A DNA stretch of 64,000 nucleotides from Metabacillus kandeliae (GCF_021166585.1 NZ_JAJOZE010000016.1:1-64000), one strand, 5' to 3'. Shown: positions 16,914-25,908, counted from the first letter of the stretch. Numbers and translations are program-made. The notes: generated by a model from the letters alone, not told the origin.

Positions 16914-17783
16914 ATGGGAAAGAAGATTCTTGTGACCGGCTTTACTGGGAATGCCGGTCATCAAGTCGCACTGTCTCTCCTTGATCGGGGATCAGCCTTT
17001 CATGCCGCTGTCAGAAATGTGGGAAAAGCCAAGGCAGAGTATGGCGGCCAGTTCCAGTATGTGCCCTTTGATTTGATGGATCCCGCATCATTCGATAAAG
17101 CTCTGCAGGGGATAGACAGGGTATTTTTGATGTATCCGCCAAATGCCTGCGGTCCTGAATGGATTAAGGCGTTTGTGGACAACTGCCGGAATAAAGGCGT
17201 TCGGCACATTGTGTATCTGTCTGTAAAGGACGTGCAGTATATGCCCTTTCTTCCTCATTATCAAAATGAGAAAGCGATTCAAAAAAGCGGTATTTCTTAT
17301 ACGTTTCTCAGGGCAGGATATTTTATGCAGAATTTTAATCTATTTTTGCTTGATGAAATCCTAAAGAATAACCGCATTTATGTACCGGCTGGCAAAGGAA
17401 AAACCAGTTTTGTGGATGTAAGGGATGTGGCAGATGCTGCTGCTCTCGTTTTAAATGACCCGATCGTGCATCGGAATAAAAGCTATACACTGACCGGCAA
17501 TGAAGCGCTGACGTTTTATGATGCAGCAAAGCTGTTAAGCGCCTATACGGGCCGCGAAATCACATATGCCAGCCCTTCCAGCAAAGAATTTCAGCACTAT
17601 ATGCGGCAGAAAGGCACTGACCCCGATTTTGTAAAAATAGCAGCCAGGCTCCACATGCTGACAAAGTACGGCTTTGCAAAAGGTATAGCAGAAGATTTTC
17701 AAAAGCTGATGAATAAAGCAGCAACTTCTCTTGAACAGTATTTTGAAGATTACCGGGAGGATTTTCAAAAGGATCAGGAGTGA
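16914..17783 (+). CDS. NmrA/atypical SDR family NAD(P)-binding protein
   Basis: A 289-residue atypical short-chain dehydrogenase. The dinucleotide-binding motif is [10 protein letters not shown] (residues 9-18). [25 protein letters not shown], a [13 protein letters not shown] segment and [11 protein letters not shown] place it in the NmrA/SDR_a5 group, whose members act as reductases or redox sensors. No YxxxK is present at the usual position. ATG at 16914 follows AAAAAGGAGACGGAGG. It is divergent from nos with about 145 bases between. Confidence 0.85.
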   Translation: MGKKILVTGFTGNAGHQVALSLLDRGSAFHAAVRNVGKAKAEYGGQFQYVPFDLMDPASFDKALQGIDRVFLMYPPNACGPEWIKAFVDNCRNKGVRHIVYLSVKDVQYMPFLPHYQNEKAIQKSGISYTFLRAGYFMQNFNLFLLDEILKNNRIYVPAGKGKTSFVDVRDVADAAALVLNDPIVHRNKSYTLTGNEALTFYDAAKLLSAYTGREITYASPSSKEFQHYMRQKGTDPDFVKIAARLHMLTKYGFAKGIAEDFQKLMNKAATSLEQYFEDYREDFQKDQE

Positions 17784-17875
17784 AATGTTCCAGCTTAAAG
17801 TATATTCTTTGAACTCCTTTGTGCAGGATGATACGGTAGAGTTATCTTAAGCTGCTTAACTAGGAGGCAAAAATA

Positions 17876-18904
17876 ATGGAACCTACTTCTCAAAAACAAA
17901 TTCAGCTTGCTGAAAGGCCGAAAGGAATGCCTGACAGCAGCACCTTCAAATTTATCGAAACAGATGTGCCAAAGCCTGATCAGGGCCAGGTGATCGTGCG
18001 GACGCTTTATCTTTCCGTCGATCCTTACATGAGAGGCAGAATGCAGGATACGAAGTCTTATGTAGAGCCTTTCCCATTAAATGAAGTGATTCAGGGCGGC
18101 GTTGTCGGCGAAGTGGTTCAGTCGAATTCCGATTCCTTTGAAAGAGGCGACGTTGTCGTTGGAATGCTTGGCTGGCAGGAGTATTCAGCTGCTTCTGAAA
18201 AAGACATCCGGAAGATCGATCCAACGATTGCACCTGTTACTACAGCGCTTGGCATTCTCGGCATGCCCGGTTTGACGGCTTATTTCGGCTTGCTCCATAT
18301 CGGCCAGCCAAAAGAAGGCGAAACAGTCGTTGTTTCCGGAGCAGCCGGTGCAGTAGGCTCCATTGTCGGCCAGATTGCCAAGATTAAAGGAGCGCGGGTT
18401 GTCGGAATCGCAGGCTCTGATGAAAAGATCAGCTATTTAAAAAATGAACTGGGCTTTGATGAAACCATTAATTACAAAACCGAAAATGTAGCAGAAGCTC
18501 TTGAAAAAGCATGCCCGAATGGCGTCGATGTATATTTTGACAACGTTGGCGGAGAAATTTCTGACGCTGTTTACAGCATCCTGAACAAATTTGCCCGTGT
18601 GCCGATCTGCGGCGCCATCTCTTCCTATAATAAAGAAGATGAAGACCTCGGACCGCGCGTACAGACCAAATTGATTAAATCAAGCGCCTTAATGAAAGGC
18701 TTTGTTGTCAGCGACTATGCCAGCCACTTCGGGGAAGGCGCCAAACAGCTTGGCCAATGGGTTCAGGAAGGCAAGCTGAAATATGAAGAAACAATCGTAG
18801 AAGGCTTTGACTCCATCCCGGATGCATTCCTTGGATTGTTTAAAGGTGAAAATAAAGGCAAGCAGCTTGTAAAAGTAGCATCACCGCTTTATGCCCAGCT
18901 GTAA
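17876..18904 (+). CDS. yfmJ: Zinc-free MDR-family NADP-dependent oxidoreductase YfmJ
   Basis: A 342-residue medium-chain dehydrogenase/reductase of the leukotriene B4 dehydrogenase/CurA type, which reduces enones or similar carbonyls with NADPH. The N-terminal SVDPYMRGRMQDTKSYVEPF motif and the nucleotide site VVSGAAGAVGSIVGQIAKIKGARVVGIAGSDEK are typical. VDVYFDNVGGEISDAV and FLGLFKGENKGKQLVKV complete the match to B. subtilis YfmJ. RBS TAGGAGGC precedes the ATG. A strong terminator follows, so it is likely transcribed alone. Confidence 0.92.
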   Translation: MEPTSQKQIQLAERPKGMPDSSTFKFIETDVPKPDQGQVIVRTLYLSVDPYMRGRMQDTKSYVEPFPLNEVIQGGVVGEVVQSNSDSFERGDVVVGMLGWQEYSAASEKDIRKIDPTIAPVTTALGILGMPGLTAYFGLLHIGQPKEGETVVVSGAAGAVGSIVGQIAKIKGARVVGIAGSDEKISYLKNELGFDETINYKTENVAEALEKACPNGVDVYFDNVGGEISDAVYSILNKFARVPICGAISSYNKEDEDLGPRVQTKLIKSSALMKGFVVSDYASHFGEGAKQLGQWVQEGKLKYEETIVEGFDSIPDAFLGLFKGENKGKQLVKVASPLYAQL

Positions 18905-18913
18905 TTGCTAGAG

Positions 18914-18950
18914 AAAAAGCCAGCCCTAAGATTTTTAGGCTGGCTTTTTT
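18914..18950 (+). terminator. yfmJ terminator
   Basis: AAAAGCCAGCC and GGCTGGCTTTTTT form an 11-bp stem, with further TAA/TTA pairing in the loop. Confidence 0.9.
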
Positions 18951-19124
18951 TAATGCTTCTTTTTGTAATAGTCAATATCTCCGCTTTTTCTGGTAATGAA
19001 AAACAGAAAAATAGGGAATACAGTAGATATCATGACTAAAGAAAATTTTTGTGAATTTCACTATACGGCGGCACAAACATCCAATAAAATTAGATTGAAA
19101 TAGCACATTGGGAGTGGAAAGAGT

Positions 19125-19424
19125 ATGAACATGAAACTTGAGGAATTGCAGACACGCATCGGAGCGGAGCATCAGGATCTTTTAAAGTTTGTTCAGCACA
19201 CATTTGATGAGCTTGACAGAAGAAGCGAGGAACACCGGAAGCTGACTTCTGTTAACGCCCTTGCTGGAATCAAGCCGGAAGGAACTGCAGAAGCAGATTT
19301 CTACCGCCATGTGAACGAAATGAAAAATCTTTTAATCGAAATGCTGGAGAAAACAACTCAGGATATTGAACATCTTGGCGATAAGAACTGGGATAAGAAC
19401 TTCGTTGATGGTGTAGAAGACTAA
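19125..19424 (+). CDS. Small helical hypothetical protein
   Basis: Not recognised as a named family. The 99 residues are acidic and predicted largely helical (KLEELQTRIGAEHQDLLKFVQHTFDELDRRSEEH). They end in an aspartate/asparagine-rich tail. There is no signal peptide or membrane segment. The ATG at 19125 has a weak GGAGTGGAAAG upstream; the internal ATG at 19131 is an alternative. It stands alone between the yfmJ terminator and a weak hairpin at 19432-19462. Confidence 0.7.
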   Translation: MNMKLEELQTRIGAEHQDLLKFVQHTFDELDRRSEEHRKLTSVNALAGIKPEGTAEADFYRHVNEMKNLLIEMLEKTTQDIEHLGDKNWDKNFVDGVED

Positions 19425-19431
19425 GCAGCAG

Positions 19432-19462
19432 AAAGACTTTCCATTTATTGGGGAGTCTTTTT
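19432..19462 (+). terminator. Weak terminator
   Basis: AAAGACT/AGTCTTT stem of seven pairs with a long loop and a run of six T after the 99-aa gene. Confidence 0.5.
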
Positions 19463-19612
19463 TCCTTTTCTGATCTAAAAAAAGAAACTCCCGTCTTTCC
19501 CTCTCAGTTTTCCTTCGTTATAATCGTAGATGTGCATAAAAAATTTCAAATGGATTTCCATTTTAAAAAAGGCTTTGCGATAGAGCCTAATAGAAAGATA
19601 AGGTGTTGGCAA

Positions 19613-21169
19613 ATGAGTATCCTTAATGTTAAAAACCTGAGCCACGGTTTTGGCGACCGCGCGATTTTCAACGATGTTTCCTTCCGGCTGCTGAAAGGCG
19701 AGCATATCGGCCTGATCGGCGCGAACGGCGAAGGAAAATCAACGTTTATGAACATTATTACCGGAAAGCTTGAGCCTGATGAAGGAAAAGTTGAATGGTC
19801 AAGAAAGGTGCGCGTCGGCTACCTTGACCAGCATGCTGTTCTTGAGACAGGGATGACAATGCGTGATGTCCTGCAGGGCGCTTTTCAATATTTGTTTGAT
19901 CTTGAAGCGGAAATGAATGCCTCATACGATAAAATGGGCAGCGCTGATCCTGATGAGCTTGAGAAGCTTCTCGAAGATGTCGGCATCATTCAAGATACAT
20001 TAACAACAAACGATTTTTATGTTATTGACTCAAAGGTGGAGGAAATTGCCCGCGGCCTCGGACTGACTGATATCGGCCTTGACCGAGAAGTGCAGGATTT
20101 AAGCGGCGGACAGCGGACAAAAGTGCTTCTAGCCAAGCTGCTTCTTGAAAAGCCGGAAATCCTTCTGCTCGATGAGCCGACGAACTATCTGGACGAACAG
20201 CACATTGAATGGCTGAAGCGCTACCTGCAGGAATATGAAAATGCATTTATTCTTATTTCGCATGATATTCCCTTCCTGAACAGTGTGATCAACCTGATTT
20301 ATCACATGGAAAACCAGGAGCTGAACCGCTATGTCGGCGACTATAACAACTTCATGCAAATCTATGAAGTGAAAAAGCAGCAGCTGGAGTCAGCTTATAA
20401 AAAGCAGCAGCAGGAAATTGCCGGACTGAAGGACTTTGTTGCCCGAAACAAAGCCCGGGTTTCCACAAGGAACATGGCGATGTCACGCCAGAAAAAGCTC
20501 GATAAAATGGATGTCATCGAAATGGCGAAAGAAAAGCCAAAGCCAGAATTCCATTTTAAAGAAGCAAGAGCAGCAGGCAAAGTGATTTTTGAAACAAAAG
20601 ACCTTGTGATCGGCTATGATGAGCCGCTTTCAAGACCGCTGAACCTCCGCATGGAGCGCGGCCAGAAAATTGCTCTCTACGGTGCCAACGGAATCGGGAA
20701 AACGACGCTATTGCGCAGCATCCTTGGCGAAATTAAGCCTGTGTCAGGTGAGGCTATGCTCGGCGATTACCTGGAAATCGGCTATTTTGAACAGGAAATC
20801 AAAACAGCCAATCACAATACATGTATTGAAGAAGTATGGCAGGAGTTTCCTTCGCTTAACCAGGCTGAAGTGCGTGCAGCCCTTGCTAAATGCGGACTCA
20901 CAACAAAGCATATCGAAAGCAAGGTCGAAGTATTGAGCGGCGGAGAGAAAGCGAAAGTCAGACTCTGCAAGCTCATTAACAACGAAAGCAACCTTCTCGT
21001 GCTTGACGAGCCGACAAACCATTTGGACGTGGATGCGAAAGAAGAATTGAAGCGCGCTTTGAAAGCCTACAAAGGCAGCGTCCTTCTCATCAGCCATGAA
21101 CCGGAATTCTACCGCGAAGTCGCAACTGAAACATGGAACTGCGAATCTTGGACTACTAAGGTGTTTTAA
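19613..21169 (+). CDS. yfmM: ABC-F ribosome-associated ATPase YfmM
   Basis: A 518-residue soluble protein with two ABC ATPase domains and no membrane segments. Walker A GANGEGKST and GANGIGKTT, signatures LSGGQRTK and LSGGEKAK, and Walker B LLLDEPTNYLD and LVLDEPTNHLD are all intact. Between them is the charged helical linker (P-site tRNA interaction motif) of ABC-F proteins, which act on ribosomes. The length equals that remembered for B. subtilis YfmM. The ATG at 19613 is chosen because MSILNV starts the first ABC domain; upstream codons are AT-rich and lack an RBS. Confidence 0.9.
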   Translation: MSILNVKNLSHGFGDRAIFNDVSFRLLKGEHIGLIGANGEGKSTFMNIITGKLEPDEGKVEWSRKVRVGYLDQHAVLETGMTMRDVLQGAFQYLFDLEAEMNASYDKMGSADPDELEKLLEDVGIIQDTLTTNDFYVIDSKVEEIARGLGLTDIGLDREVQDLSGGQRTKVLLAKLLLEKPEILLLDEPTNYLDEQHIEWLKRYLQEYENAFILISHDIPFLNSVINLIYHMENQELNRYVGDYNNFMQIYEVKKQQLESAYKKQQQEIAGLKDFVARNKARVSTRNMAMSRQKKLDKMDVIEMAKEKPKPEFHFKEARAAGKVIFETKDLVIGYDEPLSRPLNLRMERGQKIALYGANGIGKTTLLRSILGEIKPVSGEAMLGDYLEIGYFEQEIKTANHNTCIEEVWQEFPSLNQAEVRAALAKCGLTTKHIESKVEVLSGGEKAKVRLCKLINNESNLLVLDEPTNHLDVDAKEELKRALKAYKGSVLLISHEPEFYREVATETWNCESWTTKVF

Positions 21170-21173
21170 TGAT

Positions 21174-21220
21174 AAAAAAGCTGGCTGTGCCTCTTGAGGA
21201 GGCTGCAGCCGGCTTTTTTT
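21174..21220 (+). terminator. yfmM terminator
   Basis: AAAAAAGCTGGCTG pairs with GCAGCCGGCTTTTTTT around a loop that itself folds (CCTC/GAGG). Confidence 0.85.
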
Positions 21221-21233
21221 ATATTTTTTTTTA

Positions 21234-21297
21234 AAATTTGGCTGTTGATTTCCGTTCCAGTCGGCCCCCTTCCACTCCAATCAACAGGTGTGTAAAA
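21234..21297. repeat. Internally deleted copy of the 37.5-kb TIR element
   Basis: The sequence holds both ends of the element at 37.52-37.71 kb in reverse orientation: GGCTGTTGATTTCCGTTCC on one side and CCACTCCAATCAACAGGTGT on the other. They are joined through only about a dozen bases, so some 90 bp of GC-rich core are missing. It lies between the yfmM terminator and the DUF5063 gene. Confidence 0.75.
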
Positions 21298-21298
21298 A

Positions 21299-21760
21299 TC
21301 AGCATTCTTCTTTAATATCGCCTTTTACGGCATGCAGCGCACGTAAAGCATTTACTGCGTGCAAACCCCAATGGGTTTGAAAACTAAACTTCAAATGCCA
21401 AATTGCTTCGTTAGGCGTATTTTGCTCGAATAATATGATACCTTCTTTAAGGTCTTTATAAATGTCTAAAATATCGTCTGACAGGCTTCCGCACACTGGC
21501 TCTTCTAACTTATAGGGGTCAAATACTTCCCAGTAATATTCATATTTGGCGAAATCGGCCTTTGGAAAAGAAATTTCAAATTGTGGTGCTTCTGCATGAT
21601 CAGGTTCAACTTCAGGAAGTCTTAGTGCCTTTATGTATAATTCTAGAAGTGCAGCAAGGAGTTCGTCCAAACTTTTTTCATTAAAACCATGTAGCGAATC
21701 AATCATAGTACAATAATGATTAGCTGAGGAAAGAAAACTCTTAACATCTTCATTTATCAT
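21299..21760 (-). CDS. DUF5063 family protein
   Basis: A 153-residue acidic protein, mostly helical, with the features of DUF5063: an N-terminal VKSFLSSANHYCTMID helix, a LLAALLELYIKALRLPEVEP segment, YYWEVFDPY in the middle and a C-terminal HWGLHAVNALRALH motif. The function is unknown. Homologues are scattered and often lie near toxin-immunity or accessory genes, but no such partner is visible here. ATG at 21760 follows GGAGGATTTAAGT; the longer upstream frame lacks an RBS. Confidence 0.8.
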   Translation of the reverse strand: MINEDVKSFLSSANHYCTMIDSLHGFNEKSLDELLAALLELYIKALRLPEVEPDHAEAPQFEISFPKADFAKYEYYWEVFDPYKLEEPVCGSLSDDILDIYKDLKEGIILFEQNTPNEAIWHLKFSFQTHWGLHAVNALRALHAVKGDIKEEC

Positions 21761-21943
21761 ACTTAAATCCTCCGATATTAAAGAATGCCTCTTGTAGAGG
21801 GTATTGTCGGATAGAGAATACAGAGCCGTGCTGGCTGGTTTTTGCACGCTATTGAGTGATTTGTTGGCGATTCTGAGCCAAAACGGACACTTTTTACTCC
21901 CAAATGCAAGATTTCGCTTTAACAGAGTAAAGAAAAACGCCGA

Positions 21944-22305
21944 ATATATGCGGGTTTGCGAGTTTTATATGCAGGTTTGAGGATTTTATTTGCAGGTTTT
22001 GGAATTTTATTTGCGGGTTTTGAAATTTTATATGCAGGCTGCATCCTTTCCTTGCATGTTACAGCGTTTATGTGCGGGTTCAACCCTTTATGTGCAGGTT
22101 CAACCCTTTATGTGCTGGTTCAACCCTTTATGTGCAGGTTCAACCCTTTATGTGCTGGTTCAACCCTTTATGTGCAGGTTCAACCCTTTATGTGCAGGTT
22201 CAACCCTTTATGTGCGGGTTGAACCCTTTACGTGCGGGTTCTTAACCCTTTACGTGCAGGTTCAACCCTTTATATGCGGGTTCAGGCCTTTATATGCGGG
22301 TTCCC
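21944..22305. repeat. 18-unit array of TATATGCRGGTT repeats, period 20-21 bp
   Basis: Cores TGCRGGT (some TGCTGGT or TGCATGT) start at 21949, 21970, 21991, 22012, 22033, 22053, 22073, then every 20 bases to 22233, and at 22255, 22275 and 22295. The first five units have 21-base spacing and varied flanks; units from 22073 on are nearly identical (CAACCCTTTATGTG between cores). This is the same unit as at 4.5-4.66 kb in inverse orientation. Long frames over it come from the absence of stops in the unit. Confidence 0.9.
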
Positions 22306-22362
22306 TGTTCACTGGTTTCAGAGACAAGGATCTCTCACCTCAAAGCACTCCCCCCAAAAAAA

Positions 22363-22395
22363 CAAAAAAGCTCCTGCCCCAAAAAACAGAAGCTT
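22363..22395 (-). terminator. Terminator of the STAS gene
   Basis: On the minus strand AAGCTTCTG/CAGGAGCTT (one G-T pair) is followed by six T, 5 bases past the stop codon at 22400. Confidence 0.8.
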
Positions 22396-22399
22396 CCCG

Positions 22400-23173
22400 T
22401 CAGAAGGAAAACAGTTTCTTTATCGCTTTTTTCAGGCTGCTTAACGCTTCGATGTCAAAACGGCTGCCGGTTCTGTGCAGGGCAAAGGCGTGGGCGGGTT
22501 TAAGGCCGGAAAAATACGGTTGGATTCCCATCAGCTTGCATTCAGTGAGGAAATCTGCTGCATGGCCAGCTCCTTCGTCCGTTACTTTGCCTACGGCACT
22601 GAAGTCAATGATTGCTTTTTCTGCACTGCTGCTGTTCAGGCTGCTGGCAATCCGGCTTCTGTTTTCACCTAGAAGCGCAGAATCAAGGTCGCCAAAAAGC
22701 GGAATGAGGACGAGTTTCTCAGAGAGATAGATGACCGGACCCGACAGCTCCGTAATCCGCAAAAGGGATTCTTCCAGCTCTTCCTTTTTGAACAGCAGCT
22801 CAAGATCGGTTTCAGCAAGTCTTTTTTGCTGCTGTTCAATTTTCCCAAGCAGATTCTCCATGTGGCTGTCCTGCGGGCTGCAGATCAGGCCAGCTTCAGC
22901 GCCATCCCATTTGAAGTTGATTCGAAAGGTGTTTAGGGAGCCGTCTTTCGTGACCATGGCAAGTTCTGTTTCCCCTTTTTGCCGTGTCTGAAGAACGTTT
23001 ACTGCTTTTCTCCGGCTTCCAGCATCAAGAAGATCCATGAAGCTGCTCTGGATCTCAAACTGTTCTTCCGCTTCCCCTGAGTAGTCCACTATTTCAAATT
23101 CCTCTGTGATTTGAAAATAAGGAAGCGGAAAGTTTCTATTAATTTGGGATTTGTTCTTTTCTGCTGAAGCCAT
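22400..23173 (-). CDS. RsbR-like STAS protein with PAS-like N-terminus
   Basis: A 257-residue soluble protein. The N-terminal about 110 residues look like a divergent PAS-type sensor (YFQITEEFEIVDYSGEAEEQF). A coiled coil follows (MENLLGKIEQQQKRLAETDLE, about 115-150), then a C-terminal STAS domain from VIYLSEKLVLIPLFGDLDS to the end. This is the architecture of RsbR-type stressosome proteins. Aligned by eye to RsbRA, the two phosphorylated threonines seem replaced (TD in KVTDEGAGH and Ala in KPAHAFAL). Its start overlaps the B12-binding gene by 35 bases, so translation is probably coupled. Confidence 0.85.
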   Translation of the reverse strand: MASAEKNKSQINRNFPLPYFQITEEFEIVDYSGEAEEQFEIQSSFMDLLDAGSRRKAVNVLQTRQKGETELAMVTKDGSLNTFRINFKWDGAEAGLICSPQDSHMENLLGKIEQQQKRLAETDLELLFKKEELEESLLRITELSGPVIYLSEKLVLIPLFGDLDSALLGENRSRIASSLNSSSAEKAIIDFSAVGKVTDEGAGHAADFLTECKLMGIQPYFSGLKPAHAFALHRTGSRFDIEALSSLKKAIKKLFSF

Positions 23174-23801
23174 AATTTAACCACCCATTTAAATCCTCAA
23201 GTGAAGGTATCAATTTTGTATGTTCCGAGCATAGCATTTTAAAATCATGAAGCGGGACAAGCCTTCCGCCGAGCAGCACCGTTGGCCTGTGGTCCAATGC
23301 TTCCAGCTGTTCAATATATCCGGCAAGGGAGCTGACTCTGTAGGCGGTTGTAAAGGAGAGTCCAATCACATCCGGCTTCCACTTTTCAGCCGCGGACACG
23401 GCATATTCCAAGGGAAGATTGCACCCGAGAAATTTGGTTGTCCAGCCTTTTTCTTTAAACAGCAAATCAATCATTTTTAAGCCCAGGTAATGATTTTCAT
23501 CCTGCACGCAGAGGAACAGGGCTTTGCGGCCGTTCTGCGGATCTTTCCGTTTTTGCGTCACATCATGCTGGTAGCGGGAAAGCACAAAGTCACATGTCGA
23601 GGTGGCCAGATGCTCATCAGCAACAGTAATGGAATTGTCTTCCCACATCTCTCCGATTACCCCCATTGCTGGTGTAAAAAGTTCTTCAAAAATTTCCATC
23701 GTGTTTTTGCCGGCTGCGAGATCTTCTTTGACAATTTCCCAGGCTGAGGCGTGGTCTCCGTCCAAAAAGAAAAAAGCCAGTTTTTTATGCACTTCTGTCA
23801 T
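23139..23801 (-). CDS. Cobalamin-binding sensor with CarH-type Wx9EH motif
   Basis: A 220-residue protein. Residues 1-85 form the four-helix cap of B12-binding-2 type with W53...E63-H64 (Wx9EH). This motif contacts the adenosyl group in CarH-like photoreceptors. Residues 95-215 form the Rossmann-like B12-binding domain with a variant DxHxxG (E102, H104, G107), a GLSF loop and LLGGRL. No DNA-binding domain is present, unlike CarH, and no methionine synthase or mutase domain. W53 is followed by Glu, not the His seen in CarH. The ATG at 23801 follows GGGAGTG. It lies between yfmR (57-base gap) and the STAS gene. Confidence 0.88.
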   Translation of the reverse strand: MTEVHKKLAFFFLDGDHASAWEIVKEDLAAGKNTMEIFEELFTPAMGVIGEMWEDNSITVADEHLATSTCDFVLSRYQHDVTQKRKDPQNGRKALFLCVQDENHYLGLKMIDLLFKEKGWTTKFLGCNLPLEYAVSAAEKWKPDVIGLSFTTAYRVSSLAGYIEQLEALDHRPTVLLGGRLVPLHDFKMLCSEHTKLIPSLEDLNGWLNYGFSRKEQIPN

Positions 23802-23858
23802 TTCTTTCACTCCCATCTTCTCTTCTGATGCAAGCTAAAAGGAGGGTTCTGTCCGGAC

Positions 23859-25760
23859 TCAAGCCTTGGACTTTTCAATCTCTTCCACAAGGAGGGAAAG
23901 CTCTGTCCAGCGGTCCATCGTCCGTTCAAGCTCTGCTTCTGTTTCCTTTTGCTTTTCAAGAAGCTGATGAATTTCACCATAATCGCTGCCGGCTGCTTCA
24001 ATTCCAGCCCCGATTTCAGCGAGTTTCTCTTCAAGCTCAGTAATCACTTCTTCAATGGTTTCCCATTCCTGCTGATCTTTGTATGACAGCTTTTTGCGGG
24101 GCTCCTTTACCTTTGAGGCCTGCTCCACTGCCTTAGAAGCTTCTTTCTTTTCCGCCGTCTCCTGTACCATCTTCGCTGCCATGTACTCGGAATAGCTGCC
24201 ATTAAAGCGGGAAATAACGCCATTTCCTTTAAAAATAAACAGGTGGTCAATCACGCGGTCCAGAAAATACCTGTCATGGGATACGGTAATCACAACGCCT
24301 GGAAACTGATCAAGGTATTCCTCGAGCACTGAAAGCGTCTGCGTATCCAGATCATTTGTCGGCTCATCAAGGAAGAGGACATTCGGTTCTCCCATCAGTA
24401 CACGAAGAAGATAAAGCCTTCTTCTCTCACCGCCTGAGAGCTTGCGGATCAGGTTCCATTGGGCTGATCTCGGGAACAAAAAGCGCTCCAGCATCTGCTC
24501 TGCCGTAATGGTGACACCTTCTGTCGTCTGGACAACCTCTGCAGCTTCTTTAATGTAATCAATGATTCTCAAGCTTTCGTTCATTTCCAGGTTTTCCTGC
24601 GTATAATAGCCGATCCGGACGGTTTCACCTGTTTCAATGATGCCGGCATCCGGTTGAACTCTCCCGGCCATCATATTTAAAAGGGTCGATTTCCCCGTAC
24701 CGTTCGGCCCGATCATGCCAATTCGGTCGCCAGGAACAACGAGATAGCTGAAATCCTGAACAAGCTGCTTTTCCCCGTAGGATTTTGCAACACCCTCAAG
24801 CTCCATGACTTTTTTGCCAAGTCTGACAGAGCCCAGGGCAAAATCAAGCTCCCCGGCAGGGCCATCGAATGTTTGCTCCTGCAGTGCTTCAGCTCTTTGA
24901 ATTCTTGCCTTTTGCTTTGTTGTTCTCGCTTTGGCGCCTCTTCTCAGCCACGCAAGCTCTCTGCGGAGCAGATTTTGCCTTTTAGATTCGCTTTGAACGG
25001 CCTGTTCTTCTCTTTCTGCCTTTTTTTCTAGAAAGCTCTCATAATTTCCTTCATAAAAGTAAAGTTTTCCCTTATCAAGCTCATACATCTGATTGGTTAC
25101 TCTGTTCAGAAAATATCTGTCATGCGTCACAATCACAAAAGAGCCTTTGAACTGGGCAAGGAAGCCTTCCAGCCACTCAATTGTTTCCTGATCCAAATGG
25201 TTGGTCGGTTCGTCCAATATCAGGAGATCACTTGGCTGTATGAGGGCTTTTGCAATTGCGACCCGTTTTTTTTGGCCGCCAGAAAGCAATTTTACCTTAT
25301 CTGAAAAACCTGTAATGCCAAGTTTAGTCAGTACGGTTTTGGCTGATGTACCGGCATCCCAGGCATCGTGCTCATCCATTTTCTGCTGCATGCTCATTAA
25401 GCGGGCAAGCTTTTTTTCATCTTCAGGAGCCGATTCCAAGTCAGCCTGCGCCTGTTCGTATTCGCGGAGAACGGTCATCACCTTTGAATCCCCGTAATAA
25501 ATCTGCTCAAGCACAGTCAGGTCCTCATCTAAATCTGGCGACTGCGGCAAATACTCCAGCTGAAAATCATTGGCGTGCGTCACTTTGCCTGACTCTGCCG
25601 ACTCGATGCCAGCTATAAATTTCAATAATGTGGATTTACCTGTGCCATTTACGCCGACAAGACCAATATGCTGCTTTTCGGCGATTGAAAAGGAGATATG
25701 ATCAAACAGGACTTTTTCACCGTATGTTTTATATAAATCTTCAACTGATAATATGCTCAT
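23859..25760 (-). CDS. yfmR: ABC-F ribosome-associated ATPase YfmR
   Basis: A 633-residue ABC-F protein (Uup/YfmR type). Two ABC domains carry Walker A GVNGTGKST and GPNGTGKST, signatures LSGGQKKR and LSGGERRR, and Walker B LILDEPTNHLD and LFLDEPTNDLD. A linker rich in Arg/Lys separates them, and a C-terminal charged coiled coil from about residue 545 completes the family pattern. In B. subtilis YfmR helps ribosomes past difficult stretches such as polyproline, overlapping with EF-P. It is probably the first gene of an operon with the B12 and STAS genes. The RBS (GGGAAGC) is weak. Confidence 0.92.
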   Translation of the reverse strand: MSILSVEDLYKTYGEKVLFDHISFSIAEKQHIGLVGVNGTGKSTLLKFIAGIESAESGKVTHANDFQLEYLPQSPDLDEDLTVLEQIYYGDSKVMTVLREYEQAQADLESAPEDEKKLARLMSMQQKMDEHDAWDAGTSAKTVLTKLGITGFSDKVKLLSGGQKKRVAIAKALIQPSDLLILDEPTNHLDQETIEWLEGFLAQFKGSFVIVTHDRYFLNRVTNQMYELDKGKLYFYEGNYESFLEKKAEREEQAVQSESKRQNLLRRELAWLRRGAKARTTKQKARIQRAEALQEQTFDGPAGELDFALGSVRLGKKVMELEGVAKSYGEKQLVQDFSYLVVPGDRIGMIGPNGTGKSTLLNMMAGRVQPDAGIIETGETVRIGYYTQENLEMNESLRIIDYIKEAAEVVQTTEGVTITAEQMLERFLFPRSAQWNLIRKLSGGERRRLYLLRVLMGEPNVLFLDEPTNDLDTQTLSVLEEYLDQFPGVVITVSHDRYFLDRVIDHLFIFKGNGVISRFNGSYSEYMAAKMVQETAEKKEASKAVEQASKVKEPRKKLSYKDQQEWETIEEVITELEEKLAEIGAGIEAAGSDYGEIHQLLEKQKETEAELERTMDRWTELSLLVEEIEKSKA

Positions 25761-25875
25761 TTGCTTCCCAACCCTTATTCAGGTATTTACCCTCTTTTTC
25801 TATAAAAAGACATGGAAACATATACATGTCAAAAAAAAGAACATTTCCTTCTATTGTAATTCATTTTTGCAAACT

Positions 25876-25908
25876 AAATAAAGTGAACCGTATTGGCTCA
25901 CTTTATTT
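25876..25908. terminator. Bidirectional terminator
   Basis: A perfect 11-bp stem AAATAAAGTGA/TCACTTTATTT closes an 11-base loop, downstream of the metallophosphoesterase gene on the minus strand. Confidence 0.8.

Noticed and set aside
21990-22730. A 246-codon plus-strand open frame across the 20-bp array
   Set aside because: It is open only because the repeat unit lacks stops in this frame; its second half is antisense to the STAS gene, and there is no RBS.
23139-23801. Methionine synthase or methyltransferase corrinoid protein
   Set aside because: No methyltransferase partner or activation domain is nearby; the Wx9EH motif and STAS partner fit a sensor better.
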